Assembly: GCF_012927045.1 (NCBI RefSeq)
Contig: NZ_JABBFW010000012.1
Span: forward strand, 1-64,000
Length of the DNA stretch: 64,000 bases
Reading direction: 5' to 3'
From: Azohydromonas caseinilytica
GTDB lineage: Bacteria > Pseudomonadota > Gammaproteobacteria > Burkholderiales > Burkholderiaceae_C
Shown here: positions 1 through 9,005 of the stretch, piece after piece
Numbering within the stretch: the stretch's first letter is position 1
How the letters are laid out: the number at the start of each line of letters is the position of its first letter
Program-made: the position numbers and the translations under genes
Notes under the pieces: generated by a model
What the model was told of the DNA's origin: nothing
The model's input: the letters and a program-made list of their open reading frames with translations, nothing else
Databases searched by the model: none

Positions 1-412
1 AGCCGGCGATGTTGGCCTGGCTGGAGAGCACGTCCATGCTCTGCGCGCGCGTGGTGCGCGGGGCGGCTTCGAGCGCGAAGCTGGTCAGCCCGGCGGCGGC
101 CAGCCGCTCCAGCCCTTCGCGGTCGAAGGGATTGAGCATGCCCACCAGCGTGGCGCCGGGCTTCATGAGCCCGAGCTCCTCGGGCGAGGGCGGGCGCACC
201 TTGAGCACCAGCTCGCAGCCCAGCGCGGCGGACGCATCCAAGATCTCGGCGCCCACCGCAGCATAGGCCGCATCAGGGGCGGCCGCCGCCACGCCGGCGC
301 CGGATTGCACGCACAGCCGGTGGCCCTGGGCCATGAGCTTCCTTGCCGTCTCCGGCGTGACGGCTACCCGGGTCTCGCCCGGTGTGCTTTCTCGGGGTAT
401 GCCGATGTACAT
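1..412 (-). CDS. pntAA: NAD(P) transhydrogenase subunit alpha part 1, N-terminal fragment
   Basis: This is the first 137 codons of a proton-translocating NAD(P)+ transhydrogenase alpha subunit; the rest lies beyond the left edge. The protein begins MYIGIPRESTPGETRVAVTP, the typical opening of the PntA/alanine dehydrogenase fold, and continues through KVRPPSPEELGLMKPG and the SMDVLSSQANIAG segment, both characteristic of PntA domain I, which binds NAD(H). The holoenzyme couples hydride transfer between NADH and NADP+ to the membrane proton gradient and so supplies NADPH. It is transcribed in the same direction as etfA, 76 bases downstream of it. The ATG at 412 was chosen because the conserved family N-terminus starts there. 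None of the recurrent operator copies precedes it, so it is probably a housekeeping neighbour rather than part of the steroid regulon. Confidence 0.88.
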   Translation of the reverse strand, partial: MYIGIPRESTPGETRVAVTPETARKLMAQGHRLCVQSGAGVAAAAPDAAYAAVGAEILDASAALGCELVLKVRPPSPEELGLMKPGATLVGMLNPFDREGLERLAAAGLTSFALEAAPRTTRAQSMDVLSSQANIAG

Positions 413-488
413 CGACCAGCCTCTGGCAGATTGAGGGTGCTTGGACGTCCTGACGCCGGTGTCGGGCGACCGGAGGTACCGGCTGTCG

Positions 489-1421
489 TCAGAGCACGTT
501 GACCAGCTGCGGTACGGCCGCGAACAGATCGGCTTCCAGGGCGTAATCGGCCACGGAAAATATGGGTGCCTCCGGGTCCTTGTTGATGGCCACGATGACC
601 TTGGAGTCCTTCATCCCAGCAAGATGCTGGATCGCGCCGCTGATGCCGCAGGCGACGTACAGCGCGGGCGCCACGATCTTGCCGGTCTGGCCCACCTGCC
701 AGTCGTTGGGGGCGTAGCCGGCGTCCACCGCGGCACGCGAGGCACCCAGCGCCGCGCCCAGCTTGTCGGCCAGCGGCGTGAGCACTTCCGTGAACTTCTC
801 CGCCGAGCCCAGCGCGCGGCCGCCCGACACGACGATCTTGGCATCCGAGAGCTCGGGGCGGTCACTCCTGGTCAACTCGCGACTCACGAGGGCACTGTTG
901 CCGCTGTCGGGGACCGGCACGACAGCCTCCCCCGGCGCCGTACCGCCACTCGCCCGTGCCGGCTCGAAGCTCGTGCTGCGCACGGTGAGCACCTTCACGG
1001 GGTCGGCACTGCGCACGGTCGCGATGGCATTTCCGGCATAGATCGGACGCTCGAACGTATCCGACGCAACGACCCTGATCACGTCGCTCAGCTGCGAGAC
1101 GTCCAGCCTGGCCGCCACGCGCGGAGCGAGGTTGCGACCGCAGGCCGTGGACGGGAACAGGATGTGGCTGTAGCCGGGCGCCACGGCCAGCACCTGCGCG
1201 GCCAGGTTCTCGGCCAGCTGCGAGGCGAGCGCTGCCGAGTCGGCGTGAAGCACCTTGGCCACACCCTGGACGCTCGCTGCTGCCTGCGCTGCCGGGCCGG
1301 CGTTCTCCCCGGCCACCAGCACATGGACCTCGCCGCCACATTGAAGGGCCGCGGTGATCGTGTTGAGGGTCGCGCTCTTGAGCTGCGCGTTGTCGTGTTC
1401 GGCAATGACAAGGACGGACAT
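489..1421 (-). CDS. etfA: electron transfer flavoprotein subunit alpha
   Basis: A 310-residue EtfA (FixB family) of normal length. The N-terminal part opens [20 protein letters not shown]. The C-terminal FAD-binding domain has the family signature: [20 protein letters not shown] leading to GAIQH (about 236-266), then INKD at 279-282 and the closing [10 protein letters not shown]. With EtfB it forms the soluble heterodimer that takes electrons from acyl-CoA dehydrogenases and passes them to ETF:ubiquinone oxidoreductase. One base separates the etfB stop from this ATG, so translation is probably coupled. Six acyl-CoA dehydrogenase genes lie in the same window, which suggests that this ETF serves steroid side-chain and ring oxidation, but a general housekeeping role cannot be excluded. 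Confidence 0.95.
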   Translation of the reverse strand: MSVLVIAEHDNAQLKSATLNTITAALQCGGEVHVLVAGENAGPAAQAAASVQGVAKVLHADSAALASQLAENLAAQVLAVAPGYSHILFPSTACGRNLAPRVAARLDVSQLSDVIRVVASDTFERPIYAGNAIATVRSADPVKVLTVRSTSFEPARASGGTAPGEAVVPVPDSGNSALVSRELTRSDRPELSDAKIVVSGGRALGSAEKFTEVLTPLADKLGAALGASRAAVDAGYAPNDWQVGQTGKIVAPALYVACGISGAIQHLAGMKDSKVIVAINKDPEAPIFSVADYALEADLFAAVPQLVNVL

Positions 1422-1422
1422 C

Positions 1423-2172
1423 TCAGATCACCTTGGCTTCGTTCTTCAGTTTCTCGACGAGGGTTGCCACGTCGGCCACCTTCACCCCGGCGCCGCGCTT
1501 GGGCGGCTCGCTCACGTTGAGCGTCGTGATGCGCGACACCACGTTGACGCCAAGCGCGCCGGGATCGAGGATGGCCAGCGGCTTCTTCTTGGCCTTCATG
1601 ATGTTGGGCAGCGTCACGTAGCGCGGCTCGTTCAGGCGCAGGTCGGTCGTGACGACCGCGGGCAGCGTGACGTCCACGGTTTCCAGGCCGCCATCCACTT
1701 CGCGGGTGACCCTGGCCCTGCCGTCCGACACGGCGAGCTCGGAAGCAAAGGTGGCCTGGGGAAGATCAGCCAGCGCGGCGAGCATCTGGCCGGTCTGGTT
1801 GCAGTCGCCGTCGATGGCCTGCTTGCCCACGATCACCAGGCTCGGCTGCTCCTTTTCCACGACGGCCTTGAGCAGCTTCGCCACGGTCAGCGGCTGCAAC
1901 TCGGCATCGGTCTCGACCAGGATGGCGCGGTCCGCGCCGATGGCCAGCGCCGTGCGCAGCGTTTCCTGGCAGACGGCGGGGCCGCAGGACACGGCAATGA
2001 CTTCCGTGGCGACGCCCTTTTCCTTGAGCCGCACGGCCTCCTCGACGGCGATCTCGTCGAAGGGATTCATGCTCATCTTGACGTTGGCGAGGTCCACGCC
2101 GCTGCCGTCGGACTTGACGCGGACCTTGACGTTGTAGTCTACGACGCGCTTCACGGCGACCAGTACCTTCAT
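1423..2172 (-). CDS. etfB: electron transfer flavoprotein subunit beta
   Basis: EtfB (FixA family), 249 residues, the usual size. The start [20 protein letters not shown] is canonical. The internal segment [20 protein letters not shown] and the [18 protein letters not shown] segment (about 120-140), which contacts AMP and the alpha subunit, are both present. An upstream in-frame extension to 2196 was rejected because the family N-terminus is at 2172, where GGAG stands eight bases ahead of the ATG. The gene lies between the crotonase gene (20-base gap) and etfA (1-base gap), so the three form one transcript whose only visible control element is the dyad at 3066-3083. Confidence 0.95.
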   Translation of the reverse strand: MKVLVAVKRVVDYNVKVRVKSDGSGVDLANVKMSMNPFDEIAVEEAVRLKEKGVATEVIAVSCGPAVCQETLRTALAIGADRAILVETDAELQPLTVAKLLKAVVEKEQPSLVIVGKQAIDGDCNQTGQMLAALADLPQATFASELAVSDGRARVTREVDGGLETVDVTLPAVVTTDLRLNEPRYVTLPNIMKAKKKPLAILDPGALGVNVVSRITTLNVSEPPKRGAGVKVADVATLVEKLKNEAKVI

Positions 2173-2192
2173 GAATGTCTCCAGGTTGGGCC

Positions 2193-3011
2193 TCACGCCT
2201 GGCCAGGCGTGAAGGCCGTTGACAACGTATCGAACAGGGCCGCGCGCCGCTCGACGAAGGCGCGCACGCCCTCGCGGCCGTCGGGCGTGGTGGCCGCCGC
2301 GGCGATCTCGCGTGCCTCGGCCTGCAGATGCGCTTCCAGCCCAGTGTCGAAGCTCTGCAGCAGCAGCCGGCGCGAGCGGCCCAGCGCCTGCGTGGCGTAG
2401 CTCGCCAGCCTGGTGGCAACTGCCATGGCCTCCTGCGCGAGGTCGGCGTCATCGACCACGCGGGTGACAAGCCCCAGCTCCCGCGCCTCCTCGGCGCGCA
2501 CACGCCGGTTGGTGAGGATCATGTCCTGGGCCTGCCGCAGGCCCGCGAGCCTGGGCAACCACCAGGAGGCGCCGGCGTCGGGGGAGAGCCCGATCGCCGT
2601 GTACGCGGCCGTGAGGTGGGCCGATCGGGCCGCGAGCACCACGTCGCCCATCAGTGCCAGGCCGAGCCCCGCACCGGCGGCCGCGCCGTTCAGCGCCGTC
2701 ACCAGGGGCTTGTCCATGCGCGCCAGCCGGGCCACCGCCGCGTGCAGGCTGGCGGTGATGTCCATCACCAGCGCAGGGAGCGCGGTGCCGGCCTGCTGGA
2801 AGGCACCGATGTCGCCGCCGGCGCAGAACAGCTTGCCGCTGCCGGTGAGCAGCACGCAGCGGATGGAGGCGTCGGCGTCGCAGGCGATGGCAGCCGCCAG
2901 CAGGGTCCTGGCGAGCGGGGCGTCCATCGCGTTACCCTGCGCCGGCCGGTTCAATGTCAGCCGGGCCACGGGACCGAAGCGTTCAACGAGCAGCAAGGAG
3001 GTGGAAGTCAT
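2193..3011 (-). CDS. enoyl-CoA hydratase/isomerase (PaaG-like crotonase)
   Basis: A 272-residue crotonase-fold protein. The oxyanion-hole segments are visible as [12 protein letters not shown] (about 60-71) and [20 protein letters not shown] (about 109-128). The catalytic region reads [15 protein letters not shown], with Asp where classical hydratases carry the second catalytic Glu; this is the pattern of PaaG/EchA-type isomerases or non-standard hydratases. It would hydrate or isomerise an unsaturated acyl-CoA. It is the first gene of the unit that continues into etfB and etfA, which fits beta-oxidation. The dyad at 3066-3083 lies 54 bases before the ATG. The exact steroid intermediate, if any, cannot be read from the sequence. 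Confidence 0.85.
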   Translation of the reverse strand: MTSTSLLLVERFGPVARLTLNRPAQGNAMDAPLARTLLAAAIACDADASIRCVLLTGSGKLFCAGGDIGAFQQAGTALPALVMDITASLHAAVARLARMDKPLVTALNGAAAGAGLGLALMGDVVLAARSAHLTAAYTAIGLSPDAGASWWLPRLAGLRQAQDMILTNRRVRAEEARELGLVTRVVDDADLAQEAMAVATRLASYATQALGRSRRLLLQSFDTGLEAHLQAEAREIAAAATTPDGREGVRAFVERRAALFDTLSTAFTPGQA

Positions 3012-3065
3012 GCGGCGTACAGGAGGGGAGTGCCTTCACTGTGCCGCCGAGGCTGCTGCCGCGCG

Positions 3066-3083
3066 CCGTCCGAACGGACGATG
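3066..3083 (-). promoter_or_regulatory. steroid-regulon dyad, copy 1
   Basis: The + strand reads CCGTCCGAACGGACGATG, with an almost perfect core palindrome CGTCCGAACGGACG. It lies 54 bases upstream of the crotonase start at 3011. Its longer conserved arm (GGACGATG) faces away from the gene, unlike most copies, but the core is symmetric. It belongs to a set of 13 related sites in the window. Confidence 0.6.
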
Positions 3084-3096
3084 GGCGCTTCGCTTG

Positions 3097-3870
3097 TCAG
3101 CGCCAGTTCGGCGCTTCCACACCACCGTCGACGCCCAGGATCTTCCCCGTGATCCAGCGCGCTGCGGGCGAAGCCAGGAACAGCGCCGCGGCGGCGATGT
3201 CTTCAGGCTGCCCCAGGCAGCCCATGGGCGTGCCGTCCAGCAGGGCCTGCTTGCGTTCGGGCGTCAGGAAGGGTGCGAGCGCATCCGTCATGATGGTCCC
3301 GGGCTCGATGGCGTTGATGCGGACGTGCGGCGCGTAGTCCTGGGCCAGGTTGCGCGTGAGCTGGTTCAGCGCCGCCTTGGCCGCGCCGTAGGCGCTGAAG
3401 TGCTTCTGCGCATAGCGGGCGGCGGTGGAGGAGATGTTGACCACGGCCCCGCCGCCGGCGTCGCGCATGTGCGGCGCCGCCTTCTGGATCAGCAGGTAGG
3501 CGGGCTGGACGTTCCAGCACAGGACGCGGCTGAACTCGGCGGCGCCCATGCGGCGCGGGTCGTTGGGGCCTGCGCCGCCCGCGTTGTTGACCAGCAGCGT
3601 GATTCGGCCCAGCTCTTCGCGCGTGCGCGCCACGAGCCGGTCCAGTGCCGCCTCGTCGGCGACGTCACCGGCCACCGCGATGGCGCGGCGGCCCATGGCG
3701 GCGATCTCGGCGGCCACGGCATCGACGTCGGATGAAGTGCGGGCGGCCAGCGCCACGTCGGCGCCGGCGCGGGCAAAGGCCAGCGCGCAGGCGCGGCCGA
3801 TGCCCTTGCCGGCACCGGTGACGATGGCGACCTGGCCATCGAGGGAGAAAAGGGGCAGTACTGCGGTCAT
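3097..3870 (-). CDS. short-chain dehydrogenase/reductase
   Basis: A classical SDR of 257 residues. The Rossmann glycine motif VTGAGKGIGRA sits near residues 17-27, NNAGG near 95, and the catalytic Ser-Tyr-Lys set is in the stretch NISSTAARYAQKHFSAYGAAK. The C-terminal GKILGVDGGVEAPNWR closes the fold. It would interconvert an alcohol and a ketone with NAD(P)(H), possibly a hydroxyacyl-CoA or hydroxysteroid. The start at 3870 is supported by GAGGAGG nine bases upstream; the longer frame reading to 4200 lacks family similarity. It is a single-gene unit between etfB's operon and the aldehyde dehydrogenase, with its own dyad at 3928-3947. The substrate is not identifiable. Confidence 0.88.
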   Translation of the reverse strand: MTAVLPLFSLDGQVAIVTGAGKGIGRACALAFARAGADVALAARTSSDVDAVAAEIAAMGRRAIAVAGDVADEAALDRLVARTREELGRITLLVNNAGGAGPNDPRRMGAAEFSRVLCWNVQPAYLLIQKAAPHMRDAGGGAVVNISSTAARYAQKHFSAYGAAKAALNQLTRNLAQDYAPHVRINAIEPGTIMTDALAPFLTPERKQALLDGTPMGCLGQPEDIAAAALFLASPAARWITGKILGVDGGVEAPNWR

Positions 3871-3927
3871 CGGTGCCTCCTCGGCAGTGAAGGGATCACC
3901 GATGTTCGGCCGCGCCCCCGGCGCGGC

Positions 3928-3947
3928 CATCGTGCGAACGGACGATG
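3928..3947. promoter_or_regulatory. steroid-regulon dyad, copy 2 (near-perfect palindrome)
   Basis: CATCGTGCGAACGGACGATG is a 20-base palindrome with one mismatch (CATCGTGCG against CATCGTCCG on the other arm). It is the most symmetric copy and shows the likely full recognition dyad. It stands 57 bases upstream of the SDR start at 3870. Confidence 0.62.
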
Positions 3948-3982
3948 CGGCCGGCGCGGTGCCGGCGTCTCGGTCGTCGTGC

Positions 3983-5407
3983 TCAGCGCGTGACGGCCGC
4001 GCGCAGCATCTGCGCGAAAGCGTCGCTGTAGGGAGGGAGCATGCCGAAGCCGCGCCGCGGGTCCTGCGCCCCGGCCTGGTAGACCGTGCGGGCGTGGCTG
4101 AACTCCAGGAAGCCCTCGCGGCCGTGGTAGCGCCCCATGCCAGAGGTACCGACACCGCCGAACGGTGCGTCCTCAACTGCCGGGTGCATGCACACGTCAC
4201 CCAGCGACACCCCGCCCGAGAGCGTGCGCTGCAGCACCTGCTCCTGCTCGTCGGCGTCGCTGCCGAACCAGTAGAGCGCCAGCGGCCGGGGCCCGGCAGC
4301 CACGGCCGCCAGGGCGTCCTCGAAGGCCTGGTAGGTGCGCAGCACCAGCGCCGGTCCGAAGATCTCGTGCTGCATGATCAGGCTGTCGGCGGGCGGGTCG
4401 ATGACCACGCGCAGCGGCATGCGCCGCTCGGCGGCGCCCCGCGCATCCGGCCAGCCGCCGGCCATGCGGATCTGCGCGCCGCGCGCGGCAGCGTCGGCGA
4501 TGTAGGACTCCACGCGCGCGAAGTGCCGCTCGTTGATCACGGGCACCACGTCGGCATTGCCGGCGATGGTGGGGAACAGCGTGCGCCAGGCCGTGTCCAG
4601 GGCGCTGACCAGCGCCTCGGCCTGCGAGGCATGCACCCACACCACGTCGGGTGCGACGCACAGTTGCCCGCCGTTGGTGCTCTTGCCCACGGCAATGCGC
4701 TCGGCGACGCCCGCGATGTCGGCATCGCGCCCGACGAGCACCGGCGACTTGCCGCCGAGCTCCAGCGTGACCGGCACCAGGTTGGCCGCGGCGGCTTGCA
4801 TCACCAGGCGACCCACGGCCGTCGATCCGGTAAACACCAGGTGATCCCAGGGCTGCGCGGCAAAGTCGGCGCCCACGTCGGCCCCGCCGGTGACCACGGC
4901 CAGCTCCTGGGGCTCGAAGAAGGCCACCACCGCCTGCGCCAGCACCTCGGCCGTGCGCGGCGTGAGCTCGGAAGGCTTGAGCACCGCCCGGTTGCCTGCC
5001 GCCAGCACGCTGGCCAGGGGCGACAGCAGCGTGTAGAGCGGCGCGTTCCAGGTGCCGATGATGCCCACCACGCCCTTGGGCTGGTACTGCACCCACGCGC
5101 CGGCGCCGAACGCGTCGAACGGTGCCATGGCCGGTCGGGGCTCGCGTGGCGTCCACTGGGGCAGGTGGTCGCGCGCATGCTTGAGCGATGCCAGAGACCC
5201 CAGCACGTCGTTCATCAGCGAGAAGACCGGCGAGCGGCCACCGAAGTCGGCCTCCATCGCGCGGCACAGGGCTTCATGGTGTTCGACCAGCAGGTCGATT
5301 ACCCGCTGCAGCCGCGCTTGGCGCACTGCATCCGGGTCAGGGCCGGAGGCGAGGAAGGCTGCGCGCTGCACGTCGAGCAGTGCACGCGCCGAGGTTGTCC
5401 GGGGCAT
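3983..5407 (-). CDS. aldehyde dehydrogenase, coniferyl-aldehyde-dehydrogenase type
   Basis: A 474-residue NAD(P)-dependent aldehyde dehydrogenase. The nucleotide-binding GSTAVGRLV, the general-base motif VTLELGGKSP and the catalytic cysteine in GGQLCVAPD are all present, as is the C-terminal GVGTSGMGRYHGREGF typical of the short class-3-like/CalB branch. It would oxidise an aldehyde to the acid. In steroid catabolism such an enzyme could act on a side-chain aldehyde made from a terminal alcohol, or on an aldehyde released by a retro-aldol step; both are inferences. The ATG at 5407 has AGGAG ten bases ahead. The upstream intergenic region carries the dyad at 5508-5525 shared with the divergent MFS gene. 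Confidence 0.9.
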   Translation of the reverse strand: MPRTTSARALLDVQRAAFLASGPDPDAVRQARLQRVIDLLVEHHEALCRAMEADFGGRSPVFSLMNDVLGSLASLKHARDHLPQWTPREPRPAMAPFDAFGAGAWVQYQPKGVVGIIGTWNAPLYTLLSPLASVLAAGNRAVLKPSELTPRTAEVLAQAVVAFFEPQELAVVTGGADVGADFAAQPWDHLVFTGSTAVGRLVMQAAAANLVPVTLELGGKSPVLVGRDADIAGVAERIAVGKSTNGGQLCVAPDVVWVHASQAEALVSALDTAWRTLFPTIAGNADVVPVINERHFARVESYIADAAARGAQIRMAGGWPDARGAAERRMPLRVVIDPPADSLIMQHEIFGPALVLRTYQAFEDALAAVAAGPRPLALYWFGSDADEQEQVLQRTLSGGVSLGDVCMHPAVEDAPFGGVGTSGMGRYHGREGFLEFSHARTVYQAGAQDPRRGFGMLPPYSDAFAQMLRAAVTR

Positions 5408-5507
5408 GGCGTCGTCTCCTGTGTTGGTTGTTCCGGGGCTCACCGCCCCGCGGTCCGCAATGATGGACTCAGCCACTCCAGGGTGCCGCGCCGTACGGGG
5501 TTGCACT

Positions 5508-5525
5508 TCGTCCGAAGGGACGATG
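5508..5525 (+). promoter_or_regulatory. steroid-regulon dyad, copy 3 (divergent promoter region)
   Basis: The + strand reads TCGTCCGAAGGGACGATG, with the GGACGATG arm toward the MFS gene. It is 58 bases from the ATG at 5584 and about 100 bases from the divergent aldehyde dehydrogenase start at 5407, so it may serve both. Confidence 0.6.
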
Positions 5526-5583
5526 CCTGCCATGGCAAAGGCCGCCGACGATGGGGCATCCTCCACCGCCGCCACTGCTGCCC

Positions 5584-6894
5584 ATGCCGCAAGAGAACTC
5601 CTGGCGCACCCATCTGAGCTTGGTGCTGCTGACACTGGTCTACGTGTTTTCCTTCATCGACCGGCAGGTGCTGGCGATCCTGATCGAGCCGATCAAGCGC
5701 GAGTTCGGCGCCTCGGACACGCAAATGGGCCTGCTCAGCGGGCTGGCCTTCGGGCTGCTGTACGCGGCGCTGGGCGTGCCCGTGGGCCGGCTGGCTGACC
5801 GCCGCAGCCGGCGCAACATCGTGGCGCTGTGCTGCAGCCTCTGGAGCCTGGCCACGATGGCCTGCGGGATGGCGACGCAGTTCTGGCAACTGCTGCTGGC
5901 GCGCATGTCGGTGGCCGTGGGAGAGGCCGGCGGCATGGCGCCCTCCATCTCCATCGTGTCCGACCTGTACCCCAAGCATCGGCGCTCCATGGCGATCAGC
6001 CTGTTCATGATGGGCCCGCATTTCGGCGCGCTGCTGGGCCTGGCGCTGGGCGGCTGGATCGCGCAGCACTATGGCTGGCGGGCAACCTTCCTGTGGTTCG
6101 GCGCACCCGGCGTCGTGCTGGGCCTGCTGGTGTGGCTGCTGGTGCGCGAGCCGCACCGCCAAGGCGTCGCTGCCTCGTCCGCGCCCTCGGCCGAGCCGAT
6201 GCTGCGCCAGGTGTGGCGATTGCTGGCCATGCCGGCCTTCCGGTACCTGGCGCTGGCCTGCGGCATTGCCGGCGTGGCCGGCTATGGCTACGGCGTGTGG
6301 TCGCCAAGCTTCCTGGTGCGCAGCCACGGCCTCGACATCGCGCAGGCCGGCCTGCTGTATGGCGGTGCCAGTGGCCTGGGCGCCATTGCCGGCGCCATCT
6401 TCTGCGGCTGGCTGTGCGACTGGCTGGTGCAGCGCGACATGCGTTGGCAACTCGGGCTGCCCTTGGCCGGCGTGGCGCTGTCGCTGCCCCTGGCACTGGG
6501 CTTCTTCCTGTGGCCCGCGGGTGGGCACTGGAGCGTGGGCGGGCTGCAGATCCCGCATGCCCTGGCCTTCGCCCTGGGCTTTGCCTTCTTCGCCAGCTGG
6601 TGGCCGCCGCTGTCCTACAGCGCCGTGAGCCACATGGTCGATCCCGCTGAACGCAGCGTCGCGGCCGCGCTGCTGAACTTCTTCATCACCCTGTTCGGCG
6701 TGGGTGCCGGCCCGCTGGTCACCGGTGCGCTGAGCGACTGGCTCACCCCCCTGTACGGCGCCGAGGCGCTGCGCCATGCCCTGCTGGGCGCCGTGAGCCT
6801 GCTGACGCTGACGCTGGTGTTCATGGCGCTGGCCATCGAGCCGTACCGGCAGCAACTGCGCCGCCTGGGGGCCGCCGCCCCTGCCCTGTCCTGA
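5584..6894 (+). CDS. MFS transporter (spinster-like)
   Basis: A 436-residue major facilitator with about twelve hydrophobic segments. The first helix contains VLLTLVYVFSFIDRQVLAIL, and the loop between helices 2 and 3 has the MFS motif GVPVGRLADRRSRRN. It should act in the inner membrane, probably as an importer or exporter of a hydrophobic acid. A start eleven codons earlier (5551) is possible, but neither start has a clear ribosome site. The 5584 ATG gives the dyad-to-start spacing seen elsewhere in the window. It is followed after 23 bases by an SDR gene. The two MFS genes at 62-64 kb share its (F/M)-DRQVLA(V/I)LI signature, so all three are paralogues. Confidence 0.87.
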   Translation: MPQENSWRTHLSLVLLTLVYVFSFIDRQVLAILIEPIKREFGASDTQMGLLSGLAFGLLYAALGVPVGRLADRRSRRNIVALCCSLWSLATMACGMATQFWQLLLARMSVAVGEAGGMAPSISIVSDLYPKHRRSMAISLFMMGPHFGALLGLALGGWIAQHYGWRATFLWFGAPGVVLGLLVWLLVREPHRQGVAASSAPSAEPMLRQVWRLLAMPAFRYLALACGIAGVAGYGYGVWSPSFLVRSHGLDIAQAGLLYGGASGLGAIAGAIFCGWLCDWLVQRDMRWQLGLPLAGVALSLPLALGFFLWPAGGHWSVGGLQIPHALAFALGFAFFASWWPPLSYSAVSHMVDPAERSVAAALLNFFITLFGVGAGPLVTGALSDWLTPLYGAEALRHALLGAVSLLTLTLVFMALAIEPYRQQLRRLGAAAPALS

Positions 6895-6917
6895 AACCAT
6901 TCCGAGGAAACTTACTG

Positions 6918-7754
6918 ATGAACGACACACCCGTGGTGCTGGTCACCGGCGCCAGCCGAGGCATCGGCGCAGCCACTGCCGAAGCCTTCGGCCGCGCGGG
7001 CTGGCGCGTGGCCATCACGGCCCGCACGCTGAGCGAAGAAAAGCCGCTGACGCACCAGTTGCGCCGTCCCGACGGCACGCTGCTGTCGGGCAGCCTGTAT
7101 CGAACGGCCAAGGCCGTGACCGCCACGGGTGCCGAGGTGCTGACCCTCCCGATGGACCTGCTGGACCCGGACTCGCTCGATGCGGCGCTGGATGTGGTGA
7201 TCGGCCGCTGGGACCGTATCGACCTGCTGATCAACAACGCCGTCTACCAGGACCCCGAGATGAACGCGATGCTGCTCGATCTCGATGATGCGGCGCTGAT
7301 GCGCACGCTGCAGGGCAACGTCGTGGCGCCATTGCGCCTGGTGCGCCGGGTGCTGCCGCGCATGCTCGGACGCCGTGGCGGGCAGATCATCAACGTCTGT
7401 TCCGGAGCCGGCCAGAGCGACCCGCCCGTGCCGGCCAACCGGGGCGGCTGGGGATTTGCCTACGGTGCGTCCAAGGCGGCGTTGGCGCGCCTGGCCGGGT
7501 GCATCAACCGCGAACATGGCGCACGCGGCATACGCGCCTTCAGCGTCAATCCCGGCCTGGTCAGCACCGAGGCCGTGACCGCGACGCTGGGCGATGGCGG
7601 GGTGCTGGAACAGCGCTTCGGCGCCATGCGGCCCGAGGCCATCGCGGCGGCCCTGCTGTGGCTGGCGACCGATCCGCGGGCCGCCGAGCTGGCGCGCAAG
7701 CCCAGCATGATCGAGCTGCAAGCGCTGGTGCGCGAACACGGGCTGGCGCCCTGA
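6918..7754 (+). CDS. short-chain dehydrogenase/reductase
   Basis: A 278-residue SDR starting MNDTPVVLVTGASRGIGAAT with the TGxxxGxG cofactor motif at about 10-17. The insert after the first helix (LSEEKPLTHQLRRPDGTLLSG) is longer than in classical SDRs. Usual landmarks follow: LLINNAV, INVCSGAGQ as the Ser region, and YGASKAALARL as the Tyr-Lys pair. The carboxyl end does not carry the normal VDGG motif but reads ARKPSMIELQALVREHGLAP. The start has GAGGAAA nine bases upstream. It probably forms an operon with the MFS gene before it. The substrate is unknown; an oxidoreductase acting on a bulky alcohol is the conservative reading. Confidence 0.85.
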   Translation: MNDTPVVLVTGASRGIGAATAEAFGRAGWRVAITARTLSEEKPLTHQLRRPDGTLLSGSLYRTAKAVTATGAEVLTLPMDLLDPDSLDAALDVVIGRWDRIDLLINNAVYQDPEMNAMLLDLDDAALMRTLQGNVVAPLRLVRRVLPRMLGRRGGQIINVCSGAGQSDPPVPANRGGWGFAYGASKAALARLAGCINREHGARGIRAFSVNPGLVSTEAVTATLGDGGVLEQRFGAMRPEAIAAALLWLATDPRAAELARKPSMIELQALVREHGLAP

Positions 7755-7796
7755 GGAGCTGCCGGGGCGCCAGGCGGCAGCCCCGCGCCAACCGCG

Positions 7797-9005
7797 TCAA
7801 TTGCGCGAGCCGAGCCAGGCGACGCTGTTGAGGAAGATGCGCACCAGCTCGGTCTGGCGCCGCACGCCGGTCTTGGAGAAGATCGACCGCAGGTGTGCCC
7901 GCGCGGTGTTGCGGCGGATGTTGAGCGCCTCCGCAGCCTCTTCCAACGACAGCCCGTTGGCCAGCTCGATGGCCAGCGCACTTTCCGCGGGCGTGAGCTG
8001 GAAAAGCTGCTGCGCCAACTTCACCGGCGGGTGCGCCTTGCCCTCGGTGTCGCGGACGAACACCGCCACGCTGGGCCGATGCTTGCCTTCCGTCCACTGG
8101 TCAGGCGAGATCGCCTGCACCACCACGCCCCAGCTGAGCTGACCCGACGGACGGCTCACGGACATGGCTTCCGTGAGCCCCGCCTCCGACGCCTGCGGAT
8201 GGGTCAGGGCCTCACGCACCAGGCGCTGGAGCTTGCGGTCGTCATTGGCATACGTGGCCTCCAGCTGCTGGCCCACAACGCGCAGGCCGTCTTCCATCTC
8301 CAGGATGCCGGCGGCTGCAGGATTGCACTCGATGACCTCGCCGTTCTCGTCCAGCACTACCACGCCGACCATCAGCTGGGCCATGGCGTGGCCGTAGAGC
8401 GAGTTGAGCTTGCGGTCCTGGTGGATGGAGAGGTGCAGGTTCAGCGCACGCTTGAGGTGCGGTACCAGGCGGCGGGCAAACTCGACATCCGCCGTCGAGA
8501 ACGCCGGCGCCTGTTCCGGGCGCGTGACCCGGAACCCGTACACGCCACCGTCACTGGTGGCCAGGTCCACGGCCAGCACATGGAACACGTCATGAGGCTG
8601 GCACCAGTCGCGGTAATAGGACGACGCCCGCCAGTCGACCTCGGGCAGGATGTCCTGGATCGTCACCACCTTGTCCGGCGTCAGCCCCTTGAAGGGGCTC
8701 ATGGCGATGTAGCGGTTGTGTGGCGAAAGCACGCGGCGGTCACCCGAAGACGACACGATCAGCCCCAGGTCGTCGACACCGCCCGGGCGCACGATCAGCG
8801 AGGTGTAGTTGCCCCGCAGCTCCAGCCGGAGCTGGTCCAGGCAATCGGCCCAGCGCGACGTGTCCAGCGGCACGTCATAGATGACACCCAGCAGATTGCT
8901 GAAGCGCTCGATGGACGTGGCCGCCGCAGGGCCTGCGGCCACGGGTGCGCCGGGGGTTGTCTCCAATTCCGCCTCTGTGGACGGGTCGTCAATGCAACTG
9001 CTCAT
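7797..9005 (-). CDS. LuxR-family transcriptional regulator with PAS-like sensor (TeiR-like)
   Basis: A 402-residue single-component regulator. The C-terminal about 65 residues form a LuxR/NarL helix-turn-helix: LTPAESALAIELANGLSLEEAA, then NIRRNTARAHLRSIFSKTGV and RRQTELVRIFL. The middle part contains a PAS-like stretch, MVGVVVLDENGEVIECNPAA, and the N-terminal part resembles an effector-binding domain. No receiver domain is seen. In Comamonas testosteroni the steroid-inducible activator TeiR belongs to this type of LuxR protein, which makes this gene the first candidate for controlling the surrounding cluster. It stands alone, convergent with the SDR at 6918-7754. Start 9005 is favoured over 9044, though neither has a strong ribosome site. 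No dyad copy precedes it. Confidence 0.85.
   Translation of the reverse strand: MSSCIDDPSTEAELETTPGAPVAAGPAAATSIERFSNLLGVIYDVPLDTSRWADCLDQLRLELRGNYTSLIVRPGGVDDLGLIVSSSGDRRVLSPHNRYIAMSPFKGLTPDKVVTIQDILPEVDWRASSYYRDWCQPHDVFHVLAVDLATSDGGVYGFRVTRPEQAPAFSTADVEFARRLVPHLKRALNLHLSIHQDRKLNSLYGHAMAQLMVGVVVLDENGEVIECNPAAAGILEMEDGLRVVGQQLEATYANDDRKLQRLVREALTHPQASEAGLTEAMSVSRPSGQLSWGVVVQAISPDQWTEGKHRPSVAVFVRDTEGKAHPPVKLAQQLFQLTPAESALAIELANGLSLEEAAEALNIRRNTARAHLRSIFSKTGVRRQTELVRIFLNSVAWLGSRN

Noticed and set aside
7755-7796. A terminator between the convergent SDR and LuxR genes
   Set aside because: GCTGCC/GGCAGC can pair, but the loop is long and no T-run follows on either strand.
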